This document shows, piece by piece, positions 1 to 5,602 of a stretch of 6,071 bases of DNA. The stretch is from assembly GCA_017543725.1 (NCBI GenBank), contig JAFYFO010000352.1, forward strand, positions 1-6,071, given 5' to 3'. A model generated the notes under the pieces. It ran no database searches. It was not told the DNA's origin and saw only the letters and a program-made list of their open reading frames with translations. The position numbers were made by a program, and so were the translations under genes. The stretch's first letter is position 1; the number at the start of each line of letters is the position of its first letter. This DNA is from Eubacterium sp. (GTDB taxonomy: Bacteria > Bacillota > Clostridia > Oscillospirales > Acutalibacteraceae).

Positions 1-706
1 CTTTGAGAGCCTCGTAGTAATACATATAGTTTGTTTTAACAGTGTCGAGAACCTGATTATGAATGTATTCAAGCCATGTTATTTTCTTGTTTTCATCATC
101 GGGGTCGGTTGTTGTCTGCTTTGAAAGTTTCTCATCGAAGTTGATTTTCTGGTCTTCGTCCATTCCGTACTGAGCGTACTGGCTTTGCATCTGCTGAAGA
201 TTATTATAAATCATAGCAAAATAATAGTTATATGTGTTAACTTTAATGCTGTGTTTATTATTATCTCCGTCTGTGAGAACCATTCCGGTAACGGTTTTCT
301 GAGGAACGCTCAAAGCGCTGAGCAAGCCGTATCTTGCAAGACCTGTCTGAAGATATCCGAAGATAAGAGCGATAACAACAACAACTGCAACGCAAGCCTT
401 GATTCTCTTTTTGAGCATCGGAGACATCGGGATAGTTGCTCCGTCCTTACTTCTGATAATCGCGTCTCTCTGAGCGATTAAATCATCGCGCTTTTTGCGA
501 AGTTTGTTTTTCTTCTTTTCGTCTGTTTCCTCTGCAATCTGAGCCTTGATATCGCGAACTTCGGCAACAATTTCCGCCTTTCTTTTTTCTGCTTTTTCTT
601 TTTTGTCCGCAAGTTTTTTCTCAGCCTTTTCCTCCTTGCTGAGTTTCTTTTGCTCCTTTTTTTCTTCAAGGAGCGCTTCCTTTTCTTTTTCAATATCCTT
701 TGCCAT
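1..706 (-). CDS. Membrane-anchored SurA/PrsA-like protein, N-terminal part (partial at left edge)
   Basis: The first 235 codons of a gene that leaves the window at base 1. I read it from the ATG at 704-706; an in-frame ATG at 716-718 would add four residues (MVIN). Neither has a well-spaced ribosome binding site: AAAGG at 721-725 lies 14 bases from the first and 2 from the second. Residues 5-80 are almost all Lys, Glu, Ala and Arg, probably a cytoplasmic coiled coil. A hydrophobic segment at about 103-119, preceded by KKRIK, should be a single membrane anchor with the C-terminus outside. From about 155 the sequence follows the neighbouring foldase: TYNYYF against MYNYYY, LSKQTTTD against FSKQKTTD, ITWLEY against ITWADL. 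This places it in the SurA N-terminal chaperone-like family. Any prolyl isomerase domain would lie outside the window, so catalytic activity cannot be judged. Extracytoplasmic folding of exported proteins is inferred from the family. Confidence 0.8.
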   Translation of the reverse strand, partial: MAKDIEKEKEALLEEKKEQKKLSKEEKAEKKLADKKEKAEKRKAEIVAEVRDIKAQIAEETDEKKKNKLRKKRDDLIAQRDAIIRSKDGATIPMSPMLKKRIKACVAVVVVIALIFGYLQTGLARYGLLSALSVPQKTVTGMVLTDGDNNKHSIKVNTYNYYFAMIYNNLQQMQSQYAQYGMDEDQKINFDEKLSKQTTTDPDDENKKITWLEYIHNQVLDTVKTNYMYYYEALK

Positions 707-745
707 ATTTATTACCATAGCCTTTCATGCTAAAATTTCCTAAAT

Positions 746-774
746 ATTTTACTATATATTAATTAATTATACAA
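746..774 (-). promoter_or_regulatory. Weak candidate promoter before the partial foldase gene
   Basis: On the minus strand TTGTAT (769-774) and TAAAAT (746-751) are 17 bases apart. A perfect TATAAT at 766-771 overlaps this but has no good -35. The 75-base gap between the two foldase genes shows no hairpin terminator, so read-through from the upstream gene is at least as likely. A start point about 7 bases after the -10 would fall on the AGGAA at 737-741, which weakens the call. A+T-rich DNA gives such matches by chance. Confidence 0.25.
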
Positions 775-781
775 GAGTTTT

Positions 782-2623
782 TTATTCAGCAGCCGCCTGA
801 GTTGTTGTTTCATCTGCTTTTTCGGGCTTCGCAACCGTTGTTTTCTTCATAGCGCCGCTGTGTTTTTTAATCTCAAACGACTTGATATATTCATTTTCCT
901 TTTCGGTCTGAACAGCGATTTTGCTCTTGAACAAACTCGAAGTTGTGTCTTCAACGAAGAATATAATATGATATCCGAAATCGGATTTAACTATATCGGT
1001 GTCGCCGTATTTTCTCTTTTTATCGGTTGACCACTCTTCAAAATTCTTAACCATTCTGCCGAGCGGAGTTCCTTCGTAAAGTCCGCCGTAAAGACCGCTT
1101 GTGCCTTTGGAGGTTGACTCTGTATCGTCGGAATATTTTTCAGCGAGAAGCGCGAATGAATATTCGGTTTTATCGCCTTTTTTATATTCATCAAGAATTT
1201 TTTCAGCCTTCTTCTCAGCGGCTGCCCATTCTTTTTTGGTATATTTCTTCTGAGTTGTCTGCTCTTCACTGTCGGAATCTGAAGAATCTTTTGACTGAGG
1301 AGTTATAAGAATATGCCTTACCGAATAAACTTCATCCTCGGCAATCTCGGGCTTTCCTGTTTTAAGAACAATGAAATAAAGTGAATTTTCTTCATCAAGG
1401 AAATATGCGCAGTCATTAACTTTTGTTTTTTCATCAAAGAGCCAGTTCGAAGCCGCCTCCGTGAAGGATTTATCGCTCTTTGTTATTGAGTTTTCAACGC
1501 TTGAAGCAATTGTTTCGGCGCAGTCCTCAGCGCTTTCAAACTGACCTGCGGCAACATATTCATCAATAAGTGTCTTGCAGACTGTTGGAATGGCTTTTTT
1601 CAAATCCTTGATATTTTTAATTTTGCCTGCATATTTCTTTGCGCTTTTCTCAGCCTGGGCTTGCGACTTTGAATCGCCAGCGGTGAAAACAACGGGAAGA
1701 TATGCAAAATCAATCTGAGTGTAGTCATCCTTATGCTTATCAAAATATGCCTTGATATCCTTATCGTCAACCTTGTTTTCAATAAGATGCTGACGATAAT
1801 AATTATTTGCTATATAGGATTGATTGAGAAGTTTTCTTATTGTTGCTATTCCGCAATATTCGCCGTAGGTTTCCGAGATATATTCATCAATTGATTTATT
1901 CTGTTTTGCCGCTTCTTCTTTAATTGATTTGATATTTTCTTCAATCTCGGTTTTCTGGGTTTCGGTTAAAGTAACTCCGTGTTCGGCAGCCTCCTGATAA
2001 TAAGCGGTTATATACTGGATTCTGTCAAGAGTGTCTTTAACAAAAAGGTCTGCCCAGGTTATTTCGTTTCCGTCGGCGTCGGTTGTTTTCTGCTTTGAAA
2101 AATCCTTTGTTAAATCAATCTGGTAATATCCCTGCTGAGCATATGATTTATAGTTGTTTGTTACGGCGTTATAATAATAATTATACATTCCGATTGAAAC
2201 ATCGGTTTTATCAATCGTAACCGCAACATTTCCGGGATTCATTTTTTCATTCGTATTCGGAACCGTGAAAAATCTTATTCCGAAAAAAATCAAAACTGCC
2301 GCAATCGCAGCGCAAAGAACTCCTGCGCAGATAAACTTGATAATGTTTTTATCCTTTTTCTTATCGCTCTTAATTTCGGGCGCTTTCTTTTCGGAAACAG
2401 CAACAGCGGGAGCCTTCTTTTCCTCTTTAACCTCGGGTTTAACTCCGCCTGCTTCGGATTCAAGAACAAAATCATTGTTTTCAAGCGTCAGTGCTTTTGC
2501 TTCAAATTCCCAGTTATCATTTTCTTCATATTTTTCTTCACCGGGAATATAGTGATTAACTTCCGCCTCTTTTGGTGCGGCAGAGTTTTCATCAAATTCA
2601 TTTTCTTTAATTTTATCGCTCAT
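782..2623 (-). CDS. Membrane-anchored parvulin-type peptidyl-prolyl isomerase (PrsA/SurA/PpiD-like foldase)
   Basis: A complete 613-residue protein. Residues 1-92 are hydrophilic, acidic at first and then Lys/Glu/Pro-rich. A membrane segment at about 94-119 follows a lysine cluster (KSDKKKDK), so the tail should be cytoplasmic and the rest extracytoplasmic. There is no lipobox, unlike classical PrsA; the topology is like PpiD. Residues about 130-290 resemble the SurA N-terminal chaperone region. About 431-557 is a PpiC/parvulin rotamase domain: VRHILI with His437, then YSDD, SKGTSGLYGG, MVKNFEEW and the closing FGYHIIF with His552. A Ser/Asp-rich insert (about 441-460) follows the first strand. 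The C-terminus is a low-complexity Lys/Thr/Ala tail. AGGAG at 2631-2635 is 7 bases before the ATG, which fixes the start. Expected role: cis-trans isomerisation of proline bonds and chaperoning of exported proteins at the outer membrane face. It may be co-transcribed with its downstream paralogue. Substrates are unknown. Confidence 0.88.
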   Translation of the reverse strand: MSDKIKENEFDENSAAPKEAEVNHYIPGEEKYEENDNWEFEAKALTLENNDFVLESEAGGVKPEVKEEKKAPAVAVSEKKAPEIKSDKKKDKNIIKFICAGVLCAAIAAVLIFFGIRFFTVPNTNEKMNPGNVAVTIDKTDVSIGMYNYYYNAVTNNYKSYAQQGYYQIDLTKDFSKQKTTDADGNEITWADLFVKDTLDRIQYITAYYQEAAEHGVTLTETQKTEIEENIKSIKEEAAKQNKSIDEYISETYGEYCGIATIRKLLNQSYIANNYYRQHLIENKVDDKDIKAYFDKHKDDYTQIDFAYLPVVFTAGDSKSQAQAEKSAKKYAGKIKNIKDLKKAIPTVCKTLIDEYVAAGQFESAEDCAETIASSVENSITKSDKSFTEAASNWLFDEKTKVNDCAYFLDEENSLYFIVLKTGKPEIAEDEVYSVRHILITPQSKDSSDSDSEEQTTQKKYTKKEWAAAEKKAEKILDEYKKGDKTEYSFALLAEKYSDDTESTSKGTSGLYGGLYEGTPLGRMVKNFEEWSTDKKRKYGDTDIVKSDFGYHIIFFVEDTTSSLFKSKIAVQTEKENEYIKSFEIKKHSGAMKKTTVAKPEKADETTTQAAAE

Positions 2624-2653
2624 AGTTCTACTCCTAATAAAATTAATATATCA

Positions 2654-2682
2654 ATTATACTATATTATAATTAATAATGCAA
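2654..2682 (-). promoter_or_regulatory. Promoter of the complete foldase gene
   Basis: Minus-strand TTGCAT (2677-2682) and a perfect TATAAT (2654-2659) have a 17-base spacer, about 30 bases upstream of the foldase start codon. This is a good match to the housekeeping sigma-A consensus. Its -35 lies in an 8-base inverted repeat (TAATGCAA at 2675-2682 with TTGCATTA at 2730-2737) shared with the divergent promoter. Confidence 0.65.
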
Positions 2683-2729
2683 CATTTTATTTTTTCCGAA
2701 ACGGGCAGTCGGGAGTTTCTACAAATTTC

Positions 2730-2758
2730 TTGCATTAAATTATTACTTATGTTATTAT
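2730..2758 (+). promoter_or_regulatory. Promoter of the Wzy-like gene and rqcP
   Basis: Plus-strand TTGCAT (2730-2735) and TATTAT (2753-2758) are separated by 17 bases, about 34 bases before the ATG at 2793. It is a sigma-A-like promoter with the same -35 hexamer as the divergent foldase promoter. No terminator is seen before 4382, so it probably drives both plus-strand genes. Confidence 0.6.
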
Positions 2759-2792
2759 CATCTAAGATACCGCTGATAAAGGATGTGAAACA

Positions 2793-4106
2793 ATGTCGGA
2801 GATAAGCAGAGCGCAAACGGATAAACCTCTTTTTGTGCTTCTTCTGATAACGCTCAGCGTTTCTTTTATTTTTCCTGAATACATAGCGCCGCTATTTGTT
2901 TTCTTTCTCTATATTTATTTCATAATCCATTTCAAAAAAACGGGAAGAAATGCAAAACTCGGCGACCTCGGCAAAGCGCTGCTGACATATATGTGTTATA
3001 TGGTTATATCCGGAATCTGGAGCAAAACGCATATTCTTTCATCGCTGATAGGATTGCTCTGGATGGGCTGTTTCCTCGGTTTTCTTATGGTTGCAAACGC
3101 AGTTAACACCGAAGATAAACTGAAAAACGCAATGACCGCGATAAATATTTCCGCAGGCGTAACGGGTTTAATCGGAATTGCCGAATTTGTTACATATAAT
3201 TTAACCCACCACACAAAATGGTTTAATTTCATCATAGCAAATCCGCTTTACTACAAGTTTAACGACAAACTTTTCGGACTTTTGCCCTTCGACATTGTTA
3301 ATAATGTTTATCCCTCAAGAGCAACGGCAACCTTTGATAATCCGCTTATTATGGCAACATTCCTTGTTATGTGCACTCCGTTTTGCGCTTTCGGAATGAT
3401 TTATTTTTCGCATAAAAAAAGCCGCGTTATTTCGGCGTTCTGCCTTTTGCTTACAATCGGCGGAGTTCTTTGCACCGAATCGCGCGGAGCATATGTTGCA
3501 ATAGCGCTGACGGTTTTAACGCTCCTTCTGAGCAGCAAAAAAATCTTCAGGAAAATGATTCCGTTTATTTTAATTCTTGCAGTCGGTTTGCCTGCAATTC
3601 TCTTTATCAGATTCAAAAATTCGCCCCCCGGGGATTTGCAGATTTCAAACGGTTCAAGGCTTGCGATATGGAAAAAATGCGCTGAAATCTTTTTAAAACA
3701 TCCCATTTTCGGACTCGGAGCAGGAACGGAAAACATCCATCAGATAATGCTCAAAGAAATGAATATGGACAGGGCTCATGCCCACAATCTCATTCTTCAG
3801 ATAGCCGTTGCAGGCGGATTAATCGGGCTTGCAATAGCGGTTTACATCGCATATGTTCTGATAAAAAATCTTGTTTTCATTTTCAAAGGCGGCGAAGGAA
3901 AATTCAGGTCCTATGCAATTGTTTACACCTCTGCTTTTGTTGGATTTACAGCAATGTCGATGTTTGAACACACTTTGCAATCACCCAAGGAAATAATGAT
4001 GTTTTTCTTCCTCCTCGGCTTTGTTGAGGCAACTTTGAGAATGGCGAAAAACAATGTTCAAATTGCGCAGGATGAAAAGGAGTTTCAAAAAACCGCCGTC
4101 AGATGA
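2793..4106 (+). CDS. O-antigen ligase/polymerase family (Wzy/WaaL-like) polytopic membrane protein
   Basis: A 437-residue protein with about 11-12 hydrophobic segments, including about 12-47, 61-102, 113-133, 183-247, 254-272, 334-358, 374-392 and 401-417. The family hallmarks are present: TESRGAYVA at about 228-236, then a large loop at about 273-333 containing GSRLAIWKKC, HPIFGLGAGT and the HAHN motif (about 329-332) leading into LQIAVAGGLIGL. In characterised members this outer loop carries the Arg and His residues needed to transfer or polymerise lipid-linked glycans. The likely job is polymerising or attaching a surface polysaccharide, or a related glycan, at the outer membrane face; the substrate cannot be read from sequence. 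AAAGGA at 2778-2783 lies 9 bases before the ATG. No glycosyltransferase lies beside it, which is unusual since such genes often sit in polysaccharide clusters. The next gene, rqcP, starts 27 bases downstream and is probably co-transcribed. Confidence 0.85.
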   Translation: MSEISRAQTDKPLFVLLLITLSVSFIFPEYIAPLFVFFLYIYFIIHFKKTGRNAKLGDLGKALLTYMCYMVISGIWSKTHILSSLIGLLWMGCFLGFLMVANAVNTEDKLKNAMTAINISAGVTGLIGIAEFVTYNLTHHTKWFNFIIANPLYYKFNDKLFGLLPFDIVNNVYPSRATATFDNPLIMATFLVMCTPFCAFGMIYFSHKKSRVISAFCLLLTIGGVLCTESRGAYVAIALTVLTLLLSSKKIFRKMIPFILILAVGLPAILFIRFKNSPPGDLQISNGSRLAIWKKCAEIFLKHPIFGLGAGTENIHQIMLKEMNMDRAHAHNLILQIAVAGGLIGLAIAVYIAYVLIKNLVFIFKGGEGKFRSYAIVYTSAFVGFTAMSMFEHTLQSPKEIMMFFFLLGFVEATLRMAKNNVQIAQDEKEFQKTAVR

Positions 4107-4133
4107 TGAGCAGCAGTTAAACGAGGTACTATT

Positions 4134-4373
4134 ATGCGGCTTGATAAATTTTTAAAAATTTCAAGAATAATCAAAAGAAGAACAATTGCCAACGAAGCCT
4201 GCGACGCGGGCAGAATAGAAGTTAACGGCAAGGTTGTTAAAGCGTCTTATAATGTTAAAATCGGCGATAAAATAACGGTTAATCTTTCAAACAACAGCAG
4301 AACATATGAGGTTGTTGAAATCGCTGAACATGCCCTCAAGGAAGACGCTTCAAAAATGTATAAAATCATATAA
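4134..4373 (+). CDS. rqcP: RqcP-like S4 RNA-binding protein (YabO/Hsp15 family)
   Basis: A 79-residue protein that is essentially one S4 domain: MRLDKFLKISRIIKRR at the N-terminus, then a turn and strand with DAGRIEVNGKVVK (about 24-36) and VKIGDKI (about 41-47), ending in a short charged tail. Size and motifs match B. subtilis RqcP (YabO), which works with RqcH on obstructed 50S subunits to add C-terminal alanine tails to stalled nascent chains; E. coli Hsp15 is a longer relative. GAGG at 4123-4126 is 7 bases before the ATG. In many Firmicutes this gene lies downstream of mazG and hup on the same strand and is followed by yabP and yabQ. Here it faces hup from the opposite strand, behind a Wzy-like gene, and no yabP follows. 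Family assignment is firm; the function is inferred from the family. Confidence 0.87.
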   Translation: MRLDKFLKISRIIKRRTIANEACDAGRIEVNGKVVKASYNVKIGDKITVNLSNNSRTYEVVEIAEHALKEDASKMYKII

Positions 4374-4381
4374 TTTAAGAG

Positions 4382-4419
4382 AAAAAAATAAGACGGTCGC
4401 ATTGACCGTCTATTTTTTT
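4382..4419. terminator. Bidirectional intrinsic terminator between rqcP and hup
   Basis: An 8-base perfect stem AGACGGTC (4391-4398) and GACCGTCT (4404-4411) encloses the loop GCATT. Seven T follow on the plus strand (4413-4419) and seven A precede it (4382-4388), which become seven U on the minus-strand transcript. The A and T runs can also pair to lengthen the stem. It therefore fits termination of both rqcP, ending 8 bases before it, and hup, ending 12 bases away on the other side. Confidence 0.9.
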
Positions 4420-4431
4420 GAAAAAATTCAA

Positions 4432-4704
4432 TTATTTAACAGCGTCCTTAAGAGCCTTACCTGCTTTGAAAGCGGGTGCTTTTGATGCAGGGATTGAAAG
4501 TTTTTCGCCTGTGCGGGGGTTGAGACCTGTGCGAGCAGCACGAGTTTTAACATCGAATGTGCCGAAGCCAACGAGAGCAACTTTGTCGCCGTCAGCAAGA
4601 GCGTCGGTGATTGAAGCGAATACTGCAGATACAGCTGCTTCAGCGTCTTTCTTTGAAATTTCTGCTTTTGCAGCAACTGCTGCTACGAGATCAGTTTTGT
4701 TCAT
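4432..4704 (-). CDS. hup: DNA-binding protein HU
   Basis: A 90-residue protein, the standard length for HU, matching the family from end to end: [11 protein letters not shown] at the N-terminus, the helical dimerisation half to about residue 45, the signature [18 protein letters not shown] (about 46-63), and [14 protein letters not shown] at the C-terminus. Residues about 52-74 form the DNA-binding beta arm, and Pro63 corresponds to the proline that intercalates and bends DNA. HU is a dimeric nucleoid protein that compacts and bends DNA with little sequence preference. TCCTCC at 4713-4718 (GGAGGA on the coding strand) is a strong, well-spaced ribosome binding site. The gene starts 21 bases after the mazG stop and is probably co-transcribed with it. 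I found no convincing promoter of its own, although HU is usually abundant. Confidence 0.96.
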   Translation of the reverse strand: MNKTDLVAAVAAKAEISKKDAEAAVSAVFASITDALADGDKVALVGFGTFDVKTRAARTGLNPRTGEKLSIPASKAPAFKAGKALKDAVK

Positions 4705-4720
4705 AATAATTTTCCTCCAT

Positions 4721-4734
4721 TGCGATTAATCGCA
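4721..4734. repeat. Perfect 14-base palindrome at the mazG-hup junction
   Basis: TGCGATTAATCGCA equals its own reverse complement. It spans the last codons and stop of mazG and ends 2 bases before the GGAGGA ribosome binding site of hup. As RNA it can form a 5-bp stem with a TTAA loop; as DNA it could bind a dimeric regulator. Neither role is shown. It lacks the features of a terminator in the mazG-to-hup direction because no U tract follows it. Confidence 0.6.
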
Positions 4735-5535
4735 TTTTTTTATTTTCTTAGCCTTTTCCCACAAAACATCAAGTTCTTCAACGGAAGCCTCCTTCATATT
4801 GAGCCCGCTTTCCCTTGCCAATCTTTCAACTTCAATATATCTTTCCAAAAATTTATCGGTTGCCGAGGTTAAAGCCTCTTCACTGTCCACCTTCAGAAAG
4901 CGCGAAATATTAACGCAGGAAAACAAAACATCGCCGAATTCGTCTTCTATTTCGGATTTAACGCCGCGGGATACGGCTATTTTTAACTCATTAATCTCTT
5001 CACTGAGTTTATCGAAAGCGCCCTCGCTGTTTTCCCAGTCAAAGCCCGCGTCGGAAGCCTTTTTCTGGATTTTCTGCGCTCTCATCAATGCGGGAAGTTC
5101 CCTCGGAACGCTGAGCATACTCTCGCTTTCCTTTTTAACTCCCTTTGACTTTGCTTTGGCACTGTTCCAGGAAGCGAGCGCCTCTTCTTCGTTTTCTGCT
5201 GAAACCTCACCGAAAACATGGGGATGGCGAATAATGAGTTTTTTAACGATATCGTTTGCAACATCATTAAACTCAAAACTCCCCTTTTCGCTTTCCATCT
5301 CACAATGAAGAGCGACCTGCAATAAAATATCGCCCAACTCTTCTTTGAGCATTTCAGGGCTTTGCTTGTTTATTGCTTCTATAACTTCATAGGTTTCCTC
5401 AATGAAGTTTTTCTTTATGGATTCGTGAGTTTGCTTTCTGTCCCACGGACAGCCGCCGGGGGCGCGAAGAACTTTGACTATTGAAATCAAATCAGAAACA
5501 TCATATTTATCTTTGAATTCAAAATCAAGAGCCAT
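4726..5535 (-). CDS. mazG: Nucleoside triphosphate pyrophosphohydrolase MazG (two MazG domains)
   Basis: I take the ATG at 5533-5535 as start (269 residues), with weak GAAAGTGA about 8 bases upstream; an in-frame GTG at 5545-5547 would add MINA but has no ribosome binding site. The N-terminal domain has GGCPWDRKQTH (CPWD at 29-32), the metal-binding EETYE (from 46) and EELGD (from 65). The second domain repeats the pattern with LSEEINEL (about 177-184) and EDEFGD (about 197-202). Length and two-domain layout match E. coli MazG, which hydrolyses NTPs and dNTPs to monophosphate and pyrophosphate. Unlike B. subtilis YabN there is no fused tetrapyrrole-methylase domain. Roles considered for the family are cleaning of damaged nucleotides and stress-related nucleotide control. 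It lies between a SpoVB-like flippase gene and hup, a common Firmicutes arrangement, and has its own candidate promoter. Confidence 0.93.
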   Translation of the reverse strand: MALDFEFKDKYDVSDLISIVKVLRAPGGCPWDRKQTHESIKKNFIEETYEVIEAINKQSPEMLKEELGDILLQVALHCEMESEKGSFEFNDVANDIVKKLIIRHPHVFGEVSAENEEEALASWNSAKAKSKGVKKESESMLSVPRELPALMRAQKIQKKASDAGFDWENSEGAFDKLSEEINELKIAVSRGVKSEIEDEFGDVLFSCVNISRFLKVDSEEALTSATDKFLERYIEVERLARESGLNMKEASVEELDVLWEKAKKIKKCD

Positions 5536-5573
5536 TGCATTTATCACTTTCGATTGATTAAGTCGTTGAGATA

Positions 5574-5602
5574 AATATACTATATTTCAGTGGAAAAATC
5601 AA
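5574..5602 (-). promoter_or_regulatory. Candidate promoter of mazG-hup
   Basis: On the minus strand TTGATT (5597-5602) and TATATT (5574-5579) are 17 bases apart. The -35 overlaps the stop codon of the upstream flippase gene. Transcription would start near 5567, leaving a leader of about 32 bases before the mazG ATG. No terminator is seen after the flippase gene, so mazG may also receive read-through. Confidence 0.5.

Noticed and set aside
185..481. Plus-strand open frame of 98 codons
   Set aside because: It lies antisense to the partial foldase gene, whose reading frame shows paralogy to its neighbour; the plus-strand product has no recognisable motif or ribosome binding site.
478..693. Minus-strand Lys/Arg-rich frame of 71 codons
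   Set aside because: It is a frame-shifted reading of the Lys/Glu-rich coiled-coil segment; the basic composition is a by-product of AAG/GAA-rich codons.
707..781. Terminator between the two foldase genes
   Set aside because: The 75 bases are A+T-rich with no GC-containing stem followed by a T run, so no terminator is called.
3401..3736. Minus-strand open frame of 111 codons within the Wzy-like gene
   Set aside because: It is antisense to the conserved SRGAYVA and HPIFGLGAGT segments of a well-supported membrane protein and shows no independent coding signal.
4735..4800. A separate promoter for hup inside the end of mazG
   Set aside because: TTGATG with a TAAGAA 16 bases on is the best pair found, and its -10 is too poor to call; co-transcription with mazG is simpler.
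4799..5308. Long plus-strand open frame of 169 codons opposite mazG
   Set aside because: mazG on the other strand carries both MazG domains with intact metal-binding motifs; the antisense product is Ser/Leu-rich with no family features.
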